Positions 27,242 to 36,733 of a stretch of DNA of 64,000 nt are shown in pieces. Origin of the DNA: Senegalimassilia anaerobia JC110 (GTDB lineage: Bacteria; Actinomycetota; Coriobacteriia; Coriobacteriales; Eggerthellaceae); assembly GCF_000236865.1 (NCBI RefSeq), contig NZ_HE611014.1:127820-191819 (forward strand), given 5' to 3'. Position 1 is the first letter of the stretch. The number at the start of each line of letters is the position of its first letter. The notes under the pieces were generated by a model, which saw only the letters and a list, made by a program, of their open reading frames with translations, was not told where the DNA came from and did no database searches. Both the position numbers and the translations under genes were made by a program.

Positions 27242-27502
27242 CTAGCGATTGCGGCGGTCGCCGCGGCCGCTAATTGCGGGAACCGCGTAGGGCATCAGAG
27301 CCATCTCGCGAGCGCGCTTCACGGCGTTCGCGATGTCACGCTGGTGCTGGGTGCAGGCACCCGTCACGCGGCGCGGCTTGATCTTCCCGCGGTCGGTAAC
27401 ATACTTGCGCAGCATCTGAGTATCTTTGTAGTCGATGTACTCCGCGTCCTCTTTGCAGAACTGGCAGTACTTGCGACGAGGCTGCTTCGCGTAGTCGGAC
27501 AT
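27242..27502 (-). CDS. rpsR: 30S ribosomal protein S18
   Basis: An 86-aa small-subunit protein that pairs with S6. It has the zinc-ribbon type start with YCQFC, and the RNA-binding [22 protein letters not shown] segment with another Cys, so it is a Cys-containing S18 rather than the Cys-free paralogue. GAGGT precedes ATG 27502. Confidence 0.97.
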   Translation of the reverse strand: MSDYAKQPRRKYCQFCKEDAEYIDYKDTQMLRKYVTDRGKIKPRRVTGACTQHQRDIANAVKRAREMALMPYAVPAISGRGDRRNR

Positions 27503-27520
27503 TTGGTAAACCTCTTTCGC

Positions 27521-27988
27521 TTAAAACGGGATGTCTTCGTCGTAAACCGAAGCAGAGGCATCTACGATCGGAGCTGCAACGGGAGCGGCCATCGGAGCGG
27601 GCTGCGGGGCATAACCTGCGGTCATGCTGTTGTCGTAACCCTGGTTGGCGTTGTTGCCGTTGCGGCTGGACATGAACTCCAACTCGTCGACGATCACTTC
27701 AAGCTTGCTGCGGCGCTGACCATCGCGCTCCCACGAGCTGTAACGAAGCTTGCCCTCGATGGCCACTTTCGTGCCCTTCGTAAGGTAGGGCTGCAGCTTC
27801 TCGCCACGGGTGCCGAACATGGTGCAGTCGACGAAGTTCGGGTAATCCTCCCATTCGCCGGTCTGCTGGTTCTTGCGTCGGTCATTGACCGCAACGCCGA
27901 ACCCCAGGATGGCCATACCGCTTTGCGTGGAACGAATTTCGGCGTCGCGCGTAAGATTTCCGCTGATCATGACACGATTGATGCTCAT
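27521..27988 (-). CDS. ssb: Single-stranded DNA-binding protein
   Basis: A 155-aa OB-fold protein opening MSINRVMISGNLTRD, with a Gln/Ala/Pro/Met-rich linker and the conserved acidic tip DEDIPF that docks repair and replication partners. AGAGGTAG precedes ATG 27988. It sits between rpsF and rpsR as in most bacteria. Confidence 0.97.
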   Translation of the reverse strand: MSINRVMISGNLTRDAEIRSTQSGMAILGFGVAVNDRRKNQQTGEWEDYPNFVDCTMFGTRGEKLQPYLTKGTKVAIEGKLRYSSWERDGQRRSKLEVIVDELEFMSSRNGNNANQGYDNSMTAGYAPQPAPMAAPVAAPIVDASASVYDEDIPF

Positions 27989-28037
27989 GTGTATCTACCT
28001 CTTCTCATGCTGGGACCTTGTGGGCCCCTACGTAATC

Positions 28038-28331
28038 CTATTCGCGGTCGGTGCGCTTCACGATCATGTGGCGAACAACGACATCAGAGATGCGCAGCAC
28101 GCGATCGAGTTCTGCAACCTCGGCGGGATCAGCGTGGAAATCGATGAGGGTGTAGACACCGTCGGTCAGACCATTGATCTCGTAAGCGAGTTTACGCTTG
28201 CCCCACTCGTCAACGTTGTCGACGGAACCCTCAGCGGACGTGATAATGCCCTGGATACGATTCATCGTATTTGCACGGGTTTCCTCGTCGGTAGACGGAG
28301 CAATAATAAACAGCAGTTCGTAAGCCTTCAT
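28038..28331 (-). CDS. rpsF: 30S ribosomal protein S6
   Basis: A 97-aa protein beginning MKAYELLFIIAP and containing WGKRKLAYEI. The AAAGGAGGTGA ribosome site fixes ATG 28331; the open frame runs 48 bases further without support. First gene of the operon; a hairpin leader that may bind the S6-S18 dimer lies just upstream. Confidence 0.97.
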   Translation of the reverse strand: MKAYELLFIIAPSTDEETRANTMNRIQGIITSAEGSVDNVDEWGKRKLAYEINGLTDGVYTLIDFHADPAEVAELDRVLRISDVVVRHMIVKRTDRE

Positions 28332-28356
28332 CAGCTCACCTCCTTTGGACTTTACG

Positions 28357-28387
28357 GCCCCGGGCTGGTGAAGGCACACACCGGGGC
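28357..28387 (-). promoter_or_regulatory. Candidate S6:S18-binding leader hairpin
   Basis: On the minus-strand RNA an outer GCCCC/GGGGC stem and an inner GGUG/CACC stem are separated by an asymmetric AGCCC bulge on the 3' side, 26 bases before the rpsF start. C-rich bulged stems of this kind upstream of rpsF are known S6:S18 autoregulation sites. Assignment is by position and shape only. Confidence 0.4.
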
Positions 28388-28572
28388 AGGAATTAGCCTG
28401 ACTATATTATCAAGCCCAATTCCCTAATGCCAGCCTTTCACCTTGCTTTCTTCCTTCTGCACCGTTTCAACATATCGCCGCACCTCAGACAGCAGGCCCC
28501 TGCTCCACAGCCCGCCATCTGCCCGCATCCCCAACTATAGGCACGCCATCTTGCAGAACCCTTGTCGAAATG

Positions 28573-28615
28573 GCGAAGGCGGTTCACCTGAACCTTGCAG
28601 GTGAACCGCCTTCGC
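28573..28615. repeat. 18-base-arm perfect inverted repeat
   Basis: Arms GCGAAGGCGGTTCACCTG and CAGGTGAACCGCCTTCGC with a 7-base loop. It lies 166 bases past the unknown acidic-protein gene and could end its transcript, but no T-run follows on either strand. The rest of 28388-28781 shows no gene. Confidence 0.7.
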
Positions 28616-28781
28616 GTCTATCGCCAGCCTATTAGCTTGATGGACAAGCTTGCTAATCTTACCGATCTCGCACTATCGGATATTTCGAACAGCATGCTTC
28701 TGAAAGAGCAAAATGCTTGGCACATGGAAAGCCCCGTCCTCGGATTCGCAACCTCTATTGGGCGAACTCGAGTTATTTGGG

Positions 28782-29324
28782 CTATTCCTCTTCGGAACCC
28801 TCGTCCACCGCTTCGAACTCGGTCTCGTCCTCTGCGGTGTACTTCTCGTCGATCTCATCGTCGCTGTACTCGCCCGGGGCCTTCAGAGCGATCATGAAGT
28901 TCGGGGCCTCGCCGATATACGCCGGCTCGTCCTCGAACTCAACGGTGCCGTCCTCGGAGCATTCGTACAGATAGCCCACAGCGAAACCCTTATCTGCGCC
29001 GGGCACGCCGCCCTCGGCGATAAGAGCATCCTTCGCACCCTCATCAACCTCGACGTAACCGTCGTAGCAGAGCGCATAAGCTTGCGCGCCCTGGGCATGC
29101 TGCACCGTATGGCGAGCTGCGTTGAAACACGCCTCCACAGACTCGCCTGGATGGTTCTCAATGAACAGGTTCTCCTTGACCGCCAGCGCGGTGAAGGGAA
29201 CAACTTCGTTGCTCTGGGACAGCTTCTGCTTCGCCTCATCCAGCGAGAACAGCAGCACCTTCTCCAAGATTTCGGGGATCTCGGGAACTTCGTTATCCTG
29301 ATTTTCAACAACGCGATCTGCCAT
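28782..29324 (-). CDS. Conserved-looking acidic protein of unknown function (180 aa)
   Basis: Not recognised. Translation opens MADRVVENQDNEVPEIPE; a middle part with mixed hydrophobic and polar residues (LLFSLDEAKQKL, VVPFTALAVKENLF, AYALCYDGYVEVDEG) looks like a folded alpha/beta domain, and the C-terminal third is very acidic and Glu-rich. No signal peptide or membrane helix. AAAGGA before ATG 29324 and a normal codon pattern support a real gene. It may share a region with the MarR gene upstream (134-base gap), which contains a large hairpin. Confidence 0.75.
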   Translation of the reverse strand: MADRVVENQDNEVPEIPEILEKVLLFSLDEAKQKLSQSNEVVPFTALAVKENLFIENHPGESVEACFNAARHTVQHAQGAQAYALCYDGYVEVDEGAKDALIAEGGVPGADKGFAVGYLYECSEDGTVEFEDEPAYIGEAPNFMIALKAPGEYSDDEIDEKYTAEDETEFEAVDEGSEEE

Positions 29325-29352
29325 TGCCGTATCCTTTCGATTCTTTACAATG

Positions 29353-29408
29353 CGAAAGCCACGCCCCCGCATGCATTTCATGATGCATCCAGTGTAGCGT
29401 GGCTTTCG
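29353..29408. repeat. Nested inverted repeat upstream of the acidic-protein gene
   Basis: Outer perfect arms CGAAAGCCACGC/GCGTGGCTTTCG enclose an inner repeat ATGCAT...ATGCAT. It ends 29 bases before the downstream start, so it is either a terminator for the MarR gene or a leader structure. Confidence 0.6.
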
Positions 29409-29457
29409 ACCTACGATATCGTTGTTGCAACGAACCGCTGAAAATCCGCGTTCAGGT

Positions 29458-29931
29458 TTAGCGACGATGACGCTTGCGGCGCACCTTATAACCCTTCTTC
29501 TTGCCGCAGATGCCCTTATCCTTCATCGCCAGGATCAGCTTCTCGGTGATGGCGTCAAGCTGGGCGACCTCTTCGGCGCTCAAGCAGGAGATGATGTCCT
29601 CGGCGGTCTTATCGTTGGCTGCAATGCGCTTCTCGGCAAGCTCGCGACCAAGATCAGTCAGCTTCACCGCGTAGGTGCGCGGCTGATCTGCCGACTCGAT
29701 GGTCACATAACCGTTGCGCTCAGCCTTCTTCACGATGTCCTTAAGGTTGCTGCGGTTCATGCCAAGCGTCTTGGTGAGATCGCGCTGCGTAGCGCCATCG
29801 TCAACCAGCAGGGCCTGAAGCAGTGCGCCCTGACCGCGCTTGAAGCTCTTCGGACCGTTCTTGCGGAACGCCAGGCGTACAAGCTTGTTCGCTTTCTTCA
29901 TCTGAGCCAAAGACTTTGCGGCTTCGTTCAT
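29458..29931 (-). CDS. MarR-family transcriptional regulator
   Basis: A 157-aa winged-helix protein. The recognition region reads ATQRDLTKTLGMNRSNLKDIVKKAERNG (described here in parts: helix ATQRDLTKTLGM, then NRSNLKDIV), followed by the wing (YVTIESADQPRTYAV) and a C-terminal dimerisation helix. It ends in a strongly basic tail (KKKGYKVRRKRHRR), unusual for MarR. AAAGGAAT precedes ATG 29931. A parS site lies 74 bases upstream, near a TATACT -10 box. Ligand unknown. Confidence 0.8.
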   Translation of the reverse strand: MNEAAKSLAQMKKANKLVRLAFRKNGPKSFKRGQGALLQALLVDDGATQRDLTKTLGMNRSNLKDIVKKAERNGYVTIESADQPRTYAVKLTDLGRELAEKRIAANDKTAEDIISCLSAEEVAQLDAITEKLILAMKDKGICGKKKGYKVRRKRHRR

Positions 29932-30004
29932 GGTGATTCCTTTCTATACCGATAAGGTAAGGCAATCTTCGAATAACGTGAGTATACGAGTGTTGCCTGT
30001 ACAG

Positions 30005-30020
30005 TGTTTCACGTGAAACA
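30005..30020. promoter_or_regulatory. parS site 3
   Basis: TGTTTCACGTGAAACA, 74 bases upstream of the MarR-family gene and close to its likely promoter. Confidence 0.9.
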
Positions 30021-30178
30021 TCGTTATCCATAAACACTCCGTGGATTACTATTTCCCCAGGTTATATTTATATCTATGATTATTCATGAATAAGATTCTT
30101 TCTTGAAAATCCCAAAGCAATAGCGCAACTGCCTGGGAAATGAAAAAGCCCCTGCATTTGCAAGGGCTTCAAGTTTCC

Positions 30179-30271
30179 TGGCGGAGGAGGAGGGATTCGA
30201 ACCCTCGTCACCGGGGTTTCCGGTGAAACGGTTTTCGAGACCGCCGCATTCAACCACTCTGCCACCCCTCC
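30179..30271 (-). tRNA. tRNA-Ser (CGA)
   Basis: A 93-nt class II tRNA with acceptor GGAGGGG/CTCCTCC, anticodon loop CTCGAAA (CGA, codon UCG), a long variable arm with the TCACCGG...CCGGTGA stem, T-loop TTCGAAT, discriminator G and encoded CCA. Confidence 0.96.
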
Positions 30272-30347
30272 GCATGGGGTGGGTCGGCTGGGTATTTATG
30301 CCGACCTATAAAAAAGGCGTTACCGTAAAGGTTCCGCCGGGATAATC

Positions 30348-30439
30348 TGGCGGAGAGATGGGGATTCGAACCCCAGATACGCTTTTGGCGTATACACGAT
30401 TTCCAATCGTGCACCTTCGGCCAGCTCGGTCATCTCTCC
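30348..30439 (-). tRNA. tRNA-Ser (GGA)
   Basis: A 92-nt class II tRNA with acceptor GGAGAGA/TCTCTCC, anticodon loop TTGGAAA (GGA, codons UCC/UCU), long variable arm (ATACGCC...GGCGTAT type), discriminator G and encoded CCA. It lies 76 bases upstream of the other tRNA-Ser on the same strand. Confidence 0.96.
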
Positions 30440-30512
30440 GCTTGCTTACAGCCTGCATTGCTTTCACGTTTTCTCTCGTGCGCTCATGCAGCGGTTAGGT
30501 ATTTTACACTAT

Positions 30513-31328
30513 CTAGTACGAACTCACAAGAGAAAAATACTCATTGTTTTTGCCATTTTTCGCAACTTGCAGCGGAACATCGAACAGCGAGCTCATCATC
30601 TGGTCGGTCAGCATATCCTCTTTCGCCCCATCAGCGAACAGCTTTCCCTCTCTGACCAGGACCAAACGTTTAATCTCGGGGATGATATCCTCCGGATAGT
30701 GGGTAATCAGCACGATACCCTTGCCCGCCTTTGCAAGGTCGCGCATGCTCGAACGCACATAGTACATACCTTCCGGGTCCAGCCCCGTGCACGGCTCGTC
30801 AAGCAGCAGCGTGCTCGGATCGTGCACGAGGGCGCGAGCGAAGAGCACGCGGCGCGCCTGGCCGCTCGACATGGTCATGATGTCCTGATCTGCAAGCTTC
30901 GCCACACCCAGCATCTCCATAGCGTCAAGCGCCTTCGCATGCGTGCGCTCATCCGGGTGGACGTGACGCGGAAGTCCGAGCGTGCCGAACAGACCGCCTT
31001 CCACGATATCCACAGCAGGTAGATGGACGTTGATCTGCGCCTGCATGGTGGACGACACGATTCCCAGCGTTTTGCGCACATCCACCAACGTCGCACGCGG
31101 GTTGCCGTTGAACTTCACCGGAGGCTGCTCACGGTACAACGGCATCACCTCCCTGGTGATCAGCTTCACGAACGTCGATTTGCCGGCGCCGTTCGGACCC
31201 AAAAGCGCGATGTTCTCCCCTTTTGCAAGCAGGAACTTATCAACGTGCAGGATTGTACGGCCCGCTCGCACGACCTCGGCGTCGTTGAGCTCGAACAAGG
31301 GCTGCACTTCGGTGTTTTCTTCGCTCAT
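30513..31328 (-). CDS. ABC transporter ATP-binding protein (lone ATPase)
   Basis: A 271-aa ABC ATPase: Walker A GPNGAGKST, Q-loop region SSTMQAQINV, signature MSSGQARR, Walker B LLLDEPCTGLD and switch His in LITHYPED. No permease or binding-protein gene is adjacent, so partners lie elsewhere or it has a non-transport role as in the ModF/YlmA-like group. AAGGAATG precedes ATG 31328; a longer start six codons up lacks support. Confidence 0.88.
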   Translation of the reverse strand: MSEENTEVQPLFELNDAEVVRAGRTILHVDKFLLAKGENIALLGPNGAGKSTFVKLITREVMPLYREQPPVKFNGNPRATLVDVRKTLGIVSSTMQAQINVHLPAVDIVEGGLFGTLGLPRHVHPDERTHAKALDAMEMLGVAKLADQDIMTMSSGQARRVLFARALVHDPSTLLLDEPCTGLDPEGMYYVRSSMRDLAKAGKGIVLITHYPEDIIPEIKRLVLVREGKLFADGAKEDMLTDQMMSSLFDVPLQVAKNGKNNEYFSLVSSY

Positions 31329-31349
31329 ACACCCATTCCTTCCCAAACG

Positions 31350-31383
31350 AAGAAGGGAACCCGTTGAGACGGGTTCCCTTCTT
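31350..31383 (-). terminator. Terminator after the parvulin lipoprotein gene
   Basis: Perfect 15-base arms AAGAAGGGAACCCGT/ACGGGTTCCCTTCTT with a 4-base loop; T-rich beyond on the minus strand. Confidence 0.85.
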
Positions 31384-31409
31384 ATACTTGCTTCACGCGC
31401 CCCTGCAGG

Positions 31410-32624
31410 CTAGTTTGCCGAAGACTTTCCCTCAGCGTCGGCCGCGCTGGCAGAGCTGTCAGCGGAACCATCGGTGCTGGCGGAGGCATCTCCGTCCGTC
31501 GAGTCGGCAGCCGAAACGTTGGTATCGGCGCTATCGGTGCTGTTGGGATCTTCGGTCTGATACTTCGACATGTCAACGTCATAAGGCAGGCCGGAAGGCA
31601 TGTCGTTGATCTTGAGGTCGGAAGATTCCTTCTTCTCAGTCAGCCAGTTCTGGTAGTTCGTGGTCTGACCCTGAGACTGCAGCGACTGCTTGATGGTCTC
31701 CTGCCACTCGGAGGGGATCTGGTCGAGGCTGGTGATCTTCACCGTCTCGGTGCCGTCGTCGGCCTTCTCCTTCGGAGCGTTGTACACGTCGGTGCACTTG
31801 ATGATGTGGATGCCGTAGCTGCTGGTAACCAAACCGCTGACCTGGTCTTTTTCGAGGCCGCTCAGCGCATCCGTGTATTCCTGCACAAACGAGCTGGTCT
31901 TATCCCAACCCACATCGCCGCCAGCGTCCTTGGAACCTGTGTCCTTGGAGTACTGCTTGGCAGCCTCGGCGAAGTCGAGCTCGCCGGAGTTGATCTTGTT
32001 CAGCACGTCCTGAGCGGTTGCCTCGTCATCGGAATCGAACAGGATGTGGCTGGAACGCTTGGCTCCATCGTAGGCGCTGGCGTACATCTGCGCATACTGA
32101 AGCATATCGTCGTTGGAAGGCTCCTCGCTGGAGGTAAAGGTGTTGTAGAGCTCCTTGGCCTTCAGCTGCAGCTCAATCTCGGAACGATACTCGTCCTCGG
32201 TCATGCCAGCTTGCTCGAGAGCAGACTGCCACTTCTCGTCGCTGTCGTAGTTGGACTTCATCTTGTCGACATAGCTATCGACTTCAGAGCTGTCGACGGT
32301 AACGCCCTTTTCCTCGGCACCGGAGTTGATGAGCTCGCGTGTGACGTACGTGTTGATGATCTGCTCGCGCACGCCTGCCGGATCGGTGCCCATCTGAGCC
32401 AGGTAATTGCCCCAAGAATCCTCGTCGGTCAGACCCTGCTGCTCGCGAACGCTTTGGATATAGTCGGTAACCGTGTCCTCGTAGATTTCGGTACCGTTGA
32501 TGGTGGCGGCCACCGCGCCCGAACCGGAGTTCTGGTTATTGCTGGAGCAGCCGGCAACGCCCATGACGCACGCCGCCGAAAGACCCATCGCGCAAACCGT
32601 TGAGATAATGCGAGATGCCTTCAT
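31410..32624 (-). CDS. Parvulin-type peptidyl-prolyl isomerase lipoprotein (PrsA/SurA-like)
   Basis: A 404-aa exported foldase. The signal peptide MKASRIISTVCAMGL ends in the lipobox VAGC with lipidated Cys26. A SurA-N-like helical region is followed by a PpiC rotamase domain at about 200-305 (RSSHILFDSDDEA, the DAGGDVGWDK loop, SSYGIHIIKC). A Ser/Asp/Ala-rich tail of about 60 residues ends the protein. GAGGAAGGG precedes ATG 32624; the frame runs 79 codons further upstream but would destroy the signal peptide. It acts at the outer face of the membrane helping secreted proteins fold. Confidence 0.92.
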   Translation of the reverse strand: MKASRIISTVCAMGLSAACVMGVAGCSSNNQNSGSGAVAATINGTEIYEDTVTDYIQSVREQQGLTDEDSWGNYLAQMGTDPAGVREQIINTYVTRELINSGAEEKGVTVDSSEVDSYVDKMKSNYDSDEKWQSALEQAGMTEDEYRSEIELQLKAKELYNTFTSSEEPSNDDMLQYAQMYASAYDGAKRSSHILFDSDDEATAQDVLNKINSGELDFAEAAKQYSKDTGSKDAGGDVGWDKTSSFVQEYTDALSGLEKDQVSGLVTSSYGIHIIKCTDVYNAPKEKADDGTETVKITSLDQIPSEWQETIKQSLQSQGQTTNYQNWLTEKKESSDLKINDMPSGLPYDVDMSKYQTEDPNSTDSADTNVSAADSTDGDASASTDGSADSSASAADAEGKSSAN

Positions 32625-32799
32625 AAAACCCTTCCTCAAACGCATGAAACCGCTGGACAGACGCGTCCCACGGTCAAATCGAATGCCTCGTGCGTATTTT
32701 CCCACACGGCGGAATTCGCCTTTCTTCCAGCACAATATGCCCATGCAGGATTCACAGGAGCTGGGCTTTCCTACAGCATTCGGGGTACTTCCCCATAAG

Positions 32800-32825
32800 A
32801 AAAGGCGGCCCGGAGGCCGCCTTTT
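32800..32825 (-). terminator. Terminator after typA
   Basis: Perfect arms AAAAGGCGGCC/GGCCGCCTTTT with a 4-base loop, 87 bases past the typA stop on the minus strand. Confidence 0.85.
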
Positions 32826-32911
32826 GGGGTTCAAGCTGATTCCGTCGCGCCTTGCCGACACTCAATCGAACCACGCTCGAATGTGAAGTCGATGCGAAAA
32901 CGGCTTTTGCG

Positions 32912-34723
<1,812 letters not shown>

Positions 34724-34732
34724 ACGGGTGTG

Positions 34733-35293
34733 CTACTCCTCTTCAGATTCTTGCGCGATCTTGCGCTCTTCCCTATTCAATTCGTCAATATGCTCGGTAA
34801 GCGTGTTGATGGAACGTTGCGATGATACCACCTGGACAATGCCCCAGATGGCTGCAGTGCCGGCTATGGCGGCAACCACACCGAACAACCCAAAAGGACG
34901 TCGGCCGCAGAACAGGGCCACCAACCCGCCGATAGCCGCCATGCCAAGGCCGTTGCGACGTTCGTCGTATACCGCATCGCGTTGACGCACCAGCTGCGTC
35001 CGGGCCGCGGCTATGCCGGCAAGACGGGCATCGACATCGTCATAGGCCGCACGCGCCGAACGCGCCGAAGCCGAGGAGCCGCCCGCTTTCCTGCGGCCCT
35101 TGGACGATGTCAGGAAATCGTAGGCCTCTTGCAGATTCTTAAACTGCTCGGTTGCCCGGTCTTGCAGCTTTTTATCGGTGGCGAAGCGGTCGGGATGCAA
35201 GATCTGCGCCGTTTCGCGATAAGCGGTCTTGATATCCTCGTCAGTAGCGTCCTCATCCAATCCCAAGGCACGCAATGCTTCCAGACGGTTCAT
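34733..35293 (-). CDS. J-domain membrane protein
   Basis: A 186-aa DnaJ-type co-chaperone. The J domain at 1-65 has the essential HPD in ILHPDRFAT. A Ser/Ala/Arg-rich linker follows, then two hydrophobic helices at about 115-152 and a charged helical tail (LTEHIDELNREERK). The Gly/Phe and zinc domains of DnaJ proper are missing, so this recruits DnaK to the membrane or another fixed site. GCGAGGTG precedes ATG 35293. Confidence 0.85.
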   Translation of the reverse strand: MNRLEALRALGLDEDATDEDIKTAYRETAQILHPDRFATDKKLQDRATEQFKNLQEAYDFLTSSKGRRKAGGSSASARSARAAYDDVDARLAGIAAARTQLVRQRDAVYDERRNGLGMAAIGGLVALFCGRRPFGLFGVVAAIAGTAAIWGIVQVVSSQRSINTLTEHIDELNREERKIAQESEEE

Positions 35294-35338
35294 GACACCT
35301 CGCTTATCAGCTCGACCATTTCCTGCCCCGATACGAAA

Positions 35339-35395
35339 GCAGGCCCGTTTCCGGACCTGCGGGCAAAAAAAATGCAGGCCCGTTTCCGGACCTGC
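35339..35395 (-). terminator. Duplicated 22-base hairpin, terminator after tRNA-Ala
   Basis: The 22-base hairpin at 35339-35360 recurs exactly at 35374-35395 (arms GCAGGCCCG/CGGACCTGC with one wobble). On the minus strand the copy nearer the tRNA is followed by eight T residues. Confidence 0.85.
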
Positions 35396-35408
35396 AAATA
35401 ATCTTAAA

Positions 35409-35484
35409 TGGTGGAGGTTAGGGGGATCGAACCCCTGACCTCAGGCTTGCAAAGCCCGCGCTCTCCCAGCTGAGCTAAACCCCC
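35409..35484 (-). tRNA. tRNA-Ala (TGC)
   Basis: A 76-nt cloverleaf on the minus strand with acceptor GGGGGTT/AACCTCC (one G-U), anticodon loop TTTGCAA (TGC), T-loop TTCGATC and encoded CCA. Confidence 0.97.
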
Positions 35485-35504
35485 AACTCGCACTTTACAA
35501 TAAT

Positions 35505-35544
35505 AAACGCTCCACCGGCAAACTCGGCTCACGGTGGAGCGTTT
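35505..35544 (-). terminator. Hairpin between tRNA-Ile and tRNA-Ala
   Basis: Perfect 13-base arms AAACGCTCCACCG/CGGTGGAGCGTTT with a 14-base loop. The minus-strand tail is only partly T-rich (TTATTATTG), so it may be a processing signal or a partial terminator. Confidence 0.6.
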
Positions 35545-35555
35545 ATCGCAAATAC

Positions 35556-35632
<77 letters not shown>

Positions 35633-35651
35633 CTTCGAAAAGTGCTCGTTT

Positions 35652-35681
35652 ATTATAACCAGGTCTTCCAAGAATGGTCAA
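35652..35681 (-). promoter_or_regulatory. Promoter of tRNA-Ile/tRNA-Ala
   Basis: Minus strand TTGACC, 18-base spacer, TATAAT, 20 bases before the tRNA-Ile 5' end. Confidence 0.8.
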
Positions 35682-35837
35682 GAAGAATTTTCAACTTTTT
35701 GAAAAATTATTTCCAACCGCTGTTTTACAGAAGAAACCGCAGGTCAGAGCCGTATTCACGAGTATAATCCCTTATAAAGAAGCTTCTGAAGGGCTCGATA
35801 TTATATATGAGCGAATCGCTTATAGTTAGGAGCAGGA

Positions 35838-36347
35838 TTGGTTCCCATCGCCGTGCAAAAGATCATTATCGGAAGCGCACCGGGCCTTTCCATCCTTGTG
35901 CTGCAGCCTATCGAGGAGAGCCCCGTGCCTGGCATATCGCGCATCGTGCCCATTATGGTGGGCGCCTCCGAAGCGGCTCAGCTGCACTTGGCTGTCACGC
36001 ATACCAAGGTTGCACGCCCCACGACGCACGACCTGCTGCTCGACGCCCTCACCAACCTTGATGCAAGCGTCGACCACGTCCTTATCGACAAGGTGAAGGG
36101 ATCGCTGTTTTTCGCGAAGCTCACGCTGAGCCAGCACGGGAGGCTCATCGAGCTGGACGCCCGCCCCAGTGACGCTCTGTCCCTTGCTTTGCGCGAAGAT
36201 GCCCCGCTCTATGTCAACGAGGACGTCCTAGAGCGTGCTTCGTACCCCTACATCGTTCGAAAGCCCATCGAGGACGAGTCCGCCGAAGAGGAACTCGAGG
36301 AGTTCCGCTCGTTCCTGGAGGACCTCGACCCAAAGGACTTCTCGTAG
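35838..36347 (+). CDS. Bifunctional nuclease family protein (BFN/DUF151)
   Basis: A 169-aa protein of the DUF151 family, whose studied plant members show DNase and RNase activity. Family landmarks are PIMVGASEAAQL, RPTTHDLLLDAL, the strand SLFFAKLTL and, most clearly, ARPSDALSLALREDAPLYV. A short acidic tail follows. The start is TTG 35838 with AGGAG at 35828-35832; GTG 35853 is the alternative. It stands alone on the plus strand between tRNA-Ile and gyrA. Physiological role in bacteria is unsettled. Confidence 0.85.
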   Translation: MVPIAVQKIIIGSAPGLSILVLQPIEESPVPGISRIVPIMVGASEAAQLHLAVTHTKVARPTTHDLLLDALTNLDASVDHVLIDKVKGSLFFAKLTLSQHGRLIELDARPSDALSLALREDAPLYVNEDVLERASYPYIVRKPIEDESAEEELEEFRSFLEDLDPKDFS

Positions 36348-36417
36348 CACTGCAGCGACCACCATACCCGCAGACCGACACTCCACGCGATCACCCAGCC
36401 CAACCGCACCCTCCTAC

Positions 36418-36443
36418 TGAGATGTTTCACGTGAAACATCTCA
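36418..36443. promoter_or_regulatory. parS site 4, within a 26-base perfect palindrome
   Basis: Core TGTTTCACGTGAAACA at 36423-36438, flanked symmetrically by TGAGA/TCTCA. Apart from this and the gyrA terminator, 36348-36733 holds nothing I recognise. Confidence 0.9.
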
Positions 36444-36677
36444 TGCTGCCATCGAATCACTAAGCCCCATATCACCTTGATTGGTTTCCGAGCTTGCTGC
36501 AATCCGCTCGAAGATCTTAAAACTCGCATCCGGTATAAGCCTTATCGGAAAGCAAGGTGGGTATTGGCTATCACCCAATCGAATCATGTTTCCTATTCGA
36601 GCATGCCGCTTCCCCTCCTTGCGCTCCCCGCAACGCCACACCCCGCGCTGCTGTACGGCAACATGCCCATGCAACAG

Positions 36678-36704
36678 AAAAGCCGCCCCTTGCGGAGCGG
36701 CTTT
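36678..36704 (-). terminator. Terminator after gyrA
   Basis: Arms AAAGCCGCCCC/GGAGCGGCTTT with one mismatch, a TTGC loop, and TTTTCT on the minus strand. Confidence 0.75.
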
Positions 36705-36733
36705 CTCTATTGTTTGCGTATGCCTGAAGCTGG

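Noticed and set aside
35339-35395. Tandem repeats as a CRISPR remnant
   Set aside because: Only two units, each a hairpin next to a T-run, directly after a tRNA; this is a duplicated terminator. No array or cas gene is present.
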